DNA of 15,205 bases from DAOTXL01 sp034434895 (GTDB taxonomy: Bacteria; Chloroflexota; Anaerolineae; JAAYZQ01): contig DAOTYI010000274.1 of the NCBI GenBank assembly GCA_034434895.1, positions 1 to 15,205 on the forward strand. Reading direction: 5' to 3'. Made by a program: the position numbers and the translations under genes. Position 1 is the stretch's first letter; the number at the start of each line of letters is the position of its first letter. The notes beneath the pieces are model-generated. The model made no database searches and was not told the DNA's origin. It saw only the letters and a list, made by a program, of their open reading frames with translations. Of the stretch, positions 11,430-15,205 are shown piece by piece.

Positions 11430-11455
11430 GTATCTGAGGCGCAGCAAGCAAATAC

Positions 11456-11500
11456 GGGTCAGGGCATGCCCCGTCACAACCTAAAGTTGCACACGGCGTA
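11456..11500. repeat. Dispersed repeat, copy 2 (shared with 7901-7950)
   Basis: Contains GGGTCAGGGCATGCCCCGTC, ACAACC, AAAGTTGC and GGCGTAA in the same order as the block at 7901-7950, with a few substitutions and a short gap. It lies 36 bases from the clpX stop. Confidence 0.6.
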
Positions 11501-11535
11501 AATTCTTGCCCGTTGGGCCAGAAACTGAACCTCTC

Positions 11536-12834
11536 TCAGGCCGTCTCGCGCAGCTCCTCTTCCCCCCAGGTCACCGGTCTCCCGGCCTGAGTGAGCAGCA
11601 GGGGCCGTACCTTGCGGCGGATGGTATCGCCGTTGACGATACAGCGGACCACATCGGAGCGGGAAGGGACCTCGTACATCACATCCAGCAGCGTCTCCTC
11701 CAGGATGGTGCGCAGGCCCCGCGCCCCCGTCTTGCGGCCCAGTGCCTCCTCGGCAATGGCCTCCAGGGCGTCGTCGGTCACGACCAACTCCACACCGTCC
11801 AGGGCCAGCATGTGCCTGAACTGCCGGAGCAGGGCGTTCTTGGGCTCGGTCAGGATGGCGACCATCGCCGCCTTGTCCAGCGGCTCGACGCTGACCACCA
11901 CCGGCAGACGCCCCACCAGCTCCGGGATCAGGCCAAAAGCCATCAGGTCATCAGGGGTGATCTCGCGCAGCAGCTCGGCGGCAGTCATTTCCCGGCGACG
12001 GCGGCCCTCGCGCCCGGTGGCAAAGCCCACCTGCCCTTTCGCCCCGATCCGCTGGGCGACGATCTTGTCCAGCCCTTCAAAGGTGCCGCCGCAGATGAAC
12101 AGGATGTCGGTGGTGTTGATTTCGATAAACTCCTGCTGGGGGTGTTTTCGCCCGCCGTGGGGCGGGACATTGACCTCCGCGCCCTCGATAATCTTGAGCA
12201 GGGCCTGCTGGACCCCCTCCCCCGACACATCACGGGTAATACTGGGGTTGTCGCCCGACTTGCGCCCCGTCTTGTCAATCTCGTCTATGTAGATGATCCC
12301 CTTCTCAGCCCGTGCCAGGTCATAGTCGGCAGCCTGGATCAGGCCCAGCAGGATCGTTTCCACATCTTCCCCGACATAGCCGGCCTCGGTCAGCGCCGTG
12401 GCGTCGGCAATGGAAAAGGGCACGTCCAGGATGCGGGCCAGCGTCTGGGCCAACAGCGTCTTGCCACAACCGGTAGGGCCGACGAGCAGGATGTTGCTCT
12501 TTTGCAGCTCTACATCGTCGGCGGCCGTGCCGGCATAGATCCGCTTGTAGTGGTTATAGACCGCCACCGACAGGACCTTCTTGGCCCGTTCCTGGCCCAC
12601 GACATATTCTTCCAGACGGCGGTAGATGTCGCGGGGTGAGGGCAGAGCAGGGAGGCTGCCGGCCTCATGCCCCTTTTGCTCCTTTCGCCTCTCCTCTTCC
12701 AGGATCTCAACACACAGGCCCACACACTCGTCGCAGATATAGACGCCGTCAGGACCGGCGATCAGCCGCTCCACCTCGTCGTAGCCTCTGTGGCAAAAGG
12801 AGCAAAGTTGCCCGCTCGAATCCTGCCGGGTCAT
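11536..12834 (-). CDS. clpX: ATP-dependent Clp protease unfoldase subunit ClpX
   Basis: A 432-residue AAA+ unfoldase that recognises tagged or damaged proteins and feeds them into ClpP. The N-terminal zinc-binding domain has Cys11/Cys14 and Cys34/Cys37. The AAA+ domain shows Walker A GPTGCGKT (119-126), the pore loop GYVG (152-155), Walker B IIYIDEID (180-187) and sensor 2 GARGLR (370-375). The ClpP-docking loop appears as QVGF near 268-271, a VGF form of the usual IGF tripeptide. Length is close to the norm. The ATG overlaps the clpP stop by four bases (ATGA), so the two are translationally coupled. Confidence 0.97.
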   Translation of the reverse strand: MTRQDSSGQLCSFCHRGYDEVERLIAGPDGVYICDECVGLCVEILEEERRKEQKGHEAGSLPALPSPRDIYRRLEEYVVGQERAKKVLSVAVYNHYKRIYAGTAADDVELQKSNILLVGPTGCGKTLLAQTLARILDVPFSIADATALTEAGYVGEDVETILLGLIQAADYDLARAEKGIIYIDEIDKTGRKSGDNPSITRDVSGEGVQQALLKIIEGAEVNVPPHGGRKHPQQEFIEINTTDILFICGGTFEGLDKIVAQRIGAKGQVGFATGREGRRRREMTAAELLREITPDDLMAFGLIPELVGRLPVVVSVEPLDKAAMVAILTEPKNALLRQFRHMLALDGVELVVTDDALEAIAEEALGRKTGARGLRTILEETLLDVMYEVPSRSDVVRCIVNGDTIRRKVRPLLLTQAGRPVTWGEEELRETA

Positions 12835-13457
12835 GCACCCTCTCCCTGCTGTTTCGCCTTCTCCCCCTGGTCGGCAGGGAGGAGCACTTCGTCAATGATG
12901 CCATATTCCACGGCCTGGTATGGATCCATGAAATAGTCCCGGTCAAAGTCGTCGGCAATCTTTTCCATCGGCTGGCCGGTGTGTTTGGACAGGAGGCTGT
13001 GCAACAGGTCCTGCATCCGTTTCAGCTCCTTGTATTGGATCTCCACGTCGGGAGCGTAGCCACGCGCGCCGCCGCCGGCCGGGTGCATGTGGATGGTGGC
13101 ATGGGGCAGGGCAAAACGCCGTCCTTTGTGGCCGGCTGCCAGTAACACAGTGCCCAGGCTGGCCGTCCAGCCCACGGCGATGGTCGAAATCGGTGCCCGG
13201 ACCATCTGCATGGTGTCGTAGATAGCCAGGCCGGGATAGATCTCCCCGCCGGGGCAGTTGATGTAAAGCTGAATCTCGCGGTCGGGATTTTCCCGGTCGA
13301 GAAAGAGCAACTGGGCCACGACCAGGTTGGCCACCTGGTCGTTAATGGGCGTGCCCAGGAAGACGATCCGCTCTTTGAGCAGCAGAGAGTAGATGTCATA
13401 GACCTGCTCTCCACGCCCGGTCCTTTCGATCACCATCGGGATCAAGCTGTTTTGCAC
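12831..13457 (-). CDS. clpP: ATP-dependent Clp protease proteolytic subunit ClpP
   Basis: A 208-residue serine peptidase that forms the tetradecameric proteolytic chamber. The catalytic triad is intact and has the same spacing as in E. coli: Ser100 (GWTASLG), His125 (IHMHPAGG) and Asp174 (FDRDYF). The oxyanion glycines are seen in NCPGGEIYPG (67-76). The start is a GTG at 13457, chosen because AGGAGG lies 7 bases before it and homology begins soon after; the open frame reaches upstream to 13667 but there it overlaps the end of tig and has no ClpP sequence. It lies 79 bases after tig and overlaps clpX. Confidence 0.96.
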   Translation of the reverse strand: MQNSLIPMVIERTGRGEQVYDIYSLLLKERIVFLGTPINDQVANLVVAQLLFLDRENPDREIQLYINCPGGEIYPGLAIYDTMQMVRAPISTIAVGWTASLGTVLLAAGHKGRRFALPHATIHMHPAGGGARGYAPDVEIQYKELKRMQDLLHSLLSKHTGQPMEKIADDFDRDYFMDPYQAVEYGIIDEVLLPADQGEKAKQQGEGA

Positions 13458-13536
13458 GGTAAAACCTCCTGGATTCAGATTGCTGTCCAGTGTACACCCG
13501 CATCCGGCCGGTGTCTGTAAGGTCTCTTCCTGACCC

Positions 13537-14970
13537 TCAGCAATCACCTGCCGGTTGGTCAACAGCCCCCTCCTGCTCCGGCCCGGCGGCGGTTTCGGCC
13601 CCGGTTGTGTCCACCCCGGCTTCCCCTTCTCCCTCCACCTGGCTGTCCGCTGCAGCCCTTTCTCCACCCTCGGCCTGGGCCAGGGGTGGGGCCTGGCCGG
13701 TGGCGATCTGGATCAGCCGCTGCCGGGCCTGAATCAAGAGCAGATCCTCCATCACCATCAGGCGTCCCTGCTCGCTGTTGAGCAGGTCGCGCATCCGCTC
13801 GGCTTCCTGGTCGGAGGCTTCTACCAGGCGGGCGATTTCGGCATCCACCTCCTCCTGGCGGACCGCCAACCCTTCTCGCCGGATAATCTCCTTCAACACC
13901 AGGCGTTTGCGCAGATTCTCCTCGGCCACGGGACGGAGTTCCTGTTTGTACATGTCGCGGGTTTTGCCGATCATGACCAGGAACCGGTCCAGGTCCATCC
14001 CCGACGAGGCCAGGTTCCGGCCCACCTGTTCGAGGGTCAGCTCGGCTTCCTGGTCCACAGCCTGGGGGGGGTATTCGATCCGGACCGCCGCCTTCAGGAT
14101 TGCTTCCAGGATCTTGTCCGCATACCCGGCCTGGGCCTGCTGTTGGGCGGCAGTCTCCATCTCTGCCCGCAGGGCAGCCTTCAAGGCATCCAACGTGTCA
14201 TAATCGCCGACCATCATGGCCAGTTCGTCGTCCAGGGGGGGCACATCTTCCTGGCGCACAGTGTGCATACGCACTGTAACGGCGGCCTCCTGGCCGACCA
14301 TCTCGGGCCTGAACCCTTCCGCCGGCACGGCCAACAGCAGGCTTTTCTCCTCACCAGGCGACAGGCCCACGATCTGTTCGTGCAGGCCGGGCAGCGGGTC
14401 GGCGGACCCGGCCTGCAGGAGCATCTCCAGCTCTTCCTGGTCCAGGATCGATTCGTCGCCGACCCTGGCCTTGAGGTCCACCACCACTTTGTCGCCAAAA
14501 GCCGCCGGCCGTTCCACGGGCACCCACTGCGTATAGCGCCGTTGGAGTCCGACCAGGCGCTCCTGGACCTGCTCCTCGGTGACCGGCTCCACTTCGAGGG
14601 GCACCCGCACAGCGCGATAGTCGCCCAGGTCCACCTCTGGCTTGATGGGCAACAGCACAGTCATGCGGAACGGGTCCCACTGGACCTCTTTCAGTTCGCC
14701 AGTTTGGTACGGTTCATATTCTATTTCTTTCAATGCCTGCTCGTACCAGTCGTTCCCAAAGTCCTGCAGTGTCTGCTGCTGAATGGCTTCCCGGCCAAAG
14801 GTGCGGAGCACGGCCTGGAGCGGCGCTTTCCCCCGCCGGTAGCCTGGCACGATGAACTGGCGTGAGATCTTGCGGGCGGTGTCGCGCAACCTGGCTTCTA
14901 CCTCGGCAGCGTCCAATTCAATGATCAGGTTTACCTGGCAGTTCTCCAGCCGTTCGGTTGAGACTCTCAT
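13537..14970 (-). CDS. tig: Trigger factor, ribosome-bound chaperone
   Basis: A 477-residue chaperone that binds the ribosome exit tunnel and shields new chains. The ribosome-binding signature GYRRGKAP lies at 43-50 (family form GFRxGKxP). The peptidyl-prolyl isomerase-like domain spans about 160-245 (GDKVVVDLKA to MHTVRQEDVPPLDDEL), followed by the long helical C-terminal domain. The last 45 residues form an acidic, Gly/Ala/Glu-rich low-complexity tail, so the protein is somewhat longer than the usual 430-450. The ATG has AGGAG about 13 bases upstream, a long gap, but no better start was seen. First gene of the tig-clpP-clpX operon. Confidence 0.96.
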   Translation of the reverse strand: MRVSTERLENCQVNLIIELDAAEVEARLRDTARKISRQFIVPGYRRGKAPLQAVLRTFGREAIQQQTLQDFGNDWYEQALKEIEYEPYQTGELKEVQWDPFRMTVLLPIKPEVDLGDYRAVRVPLEVEPVTEEQVQERLVGLQRRYTQWVPVERPAAFGDKVVVDLKARVGDESILDQEELEMLLQAGSADPLPGLHEQIVGLSPGEEKSLLLAVPAEGFRPEMVGQEAAVTVRMHTVRQEDVPPLDDELAMMVGDYDTLDALKAALRAEMETAAQQQAQAGYADKILEAILKAAVRIEYPPQAVDQEAELTLEQVGRNLASSGMDLDRFLVMIGKTRDMYKQELRPVAEENLRKRLVLKEIIRREGLAVRQEEVDAEIARLVEASDQEAERMRDLLNSEQGRLMVMEDLLLIQARQRLIQIATGQAPPLAQAEGGERAAADSQVEGEGEAGVDTTGAETAAGPEQEGAVDQPAGDC

Positions 14971-15009
14971 GTCGGTTTCTACTCTCCTGTCTGGTCGCTA
15001 AACGCGATT

Positions 15010-15038
15010 ATTATACCCTATTTCGAGGGACACGACAA
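15010..15038 (-). promoter_or_regulatory. tig: Promoter of the tig-clpP-clpX operon
   Basis: On the minus strand a perfect TATAAT (15010-15015) lies 17 bases from a -35 box TTGTCG (15033-15038). Transcription should start near 15003, about 32 bases before the tig ATG. No CIRCE heat-shock operator was seen. Confidence 0.75.
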
Positions 15039-15096
15039 ACAAAATTGGCCTGTTGGCCGGGTCCTGGGGGTGCTCATTGGCACCAGGTTAAGGCGG

Positions 15097-15205
15097 GGGC
15101 GATTGGAAATCGCACCGGGTAGCCGAAGGCAATGCCTTCGGCTACCCGGCCGTCCGCCTGCGCGGACGGAGGCATCCACGCCGGTGGATGCCTGGCCGCA
15201 GGCCC
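15097..15205. repeat. Palindromic repeat, copy B, and adjoining hairpin cluster
   Basis: Bases 15097-15157 are identical to 8758-8818, with the palindromic core at 15115-15149. Two further hairpins follow at once: CCGTCCGC/GCGGACGG (15150-15157 with 15162-15169) and GGCATCCAC/GTGGATGCC (15171-15179 with 15184-15192). GGCC-rich sequence then runs into the window edge. The cluster lies upstream of the tig promoter and seems to continue beyond the window. Confidence 0.85.

Larger units (their letters stand above)
11213..11535. other. Gene-free space between convergent tup and clp operons
   Basis: The tup operon (plus) and the tig-clpP-clpX operon (minus) end here facing each other. The 323 bases are made of repeats: an inverted pair at 11228-11429, an imperfect hairpin at about 11343-11382 (CTTCAG with CTGAAG), and a dispersed block at 11456-11500. 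A 35-codon frame that begins with an ATG overlapping the tupA stop is wholly repeat sequence. No strong intrinsic terminator was recognised for either operon. Confidence 0.55.

Noticed and set aside
13458..13667. N-terminal extension of ClpP
   Set aside because: No ClpP similarity, overlaps tig, and GTG 13457 has an ideal ribosome site.
13555..14865. 436-codon plus-strand frame opposite tig
   Set aside because: Antisense shadow; tig has full family motifs on the other strand.
14971..15050. CIRCE heat-shock operator before tig
   Set aside because: No TTAGCACTC-N9-GAGTGCTAA pattern or close variant was found.

Overview
The window (15.2 kb, GC-rich) fits an uncultured or poorly described member of the Chloroflexota, perhaps the Anaerolineae/Caldilineae side. 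This rests on inference: lipoproteins with Thr/Pro-rich linkers, a free use of WD40 repeats, a trigger factor-clpP-clpX operon, a tungstate importer, and intergenic spaces full of palindromic repeats. No rRNA, tRNA, CRISPR array or transposase was seen.

Left half (352-7591, minus strand) is one transport operon, read from a strong promoter at 7717-7745. Its order is: an 850-residue lipoprotein that fuses two different substrate-binding proteins (amino-acid type, then dipeptide type); DppB-type permease; DppC-type permease carrying an extra hydrophobic block of about 100 residues; and a 722-residue protein in which a seven-repeat WD40 propeller is fused to a HisM/GlnP-type amino-acid permease. 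Both the binding layer and the permease layer therefore mix the same two ABC families (PAAT and peptide/nickel). No ATPase belongs to the operon as seen. This composite importer is the most unusual content of the window. A terminator-like hairpin and a palindromic repeat lie between the binding protein and the permeases and may set their relative expression.

Middle (7592-8904): a 90-residue cysteine-rich zinc-ribbon protein on the minus strand diverges from a plus-strand leader that carries a molybdenum/tungsten cofactor riboswitch. The leader has a clear promoter, an aptamer closed by a perfect 8-bp P1, and a 12-bp intrinsic terminator. The 3' strand of P1 can instead pair with the 5' arm of the terminator, which predicts ligand-induced termination.

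Plus-strand operon 8905-11212: permease, ATPase and binding protein of a TupBCA tungstate importer, joined by four-base stop/start overlaps with GTG and TTG starts. The riboswitch would shut metal uptake when cofactor is plentiful.

Right half (11536-14970, minus strand) is the housekeeping operon tig-clpP-clpX with a promoter at 15010-15038.

The intergenic spaces hold several repeat families. A 61-bp block occurs identically at 8758-8818 and 15097-15157, and its palindromic core recurs at 4906-4936 with compensating base changes. Other shared or inverted repeats occur at 11-123, 187-223, 313-350/8840-8876, 7901-7950/11456-11500 and 11228-11429.
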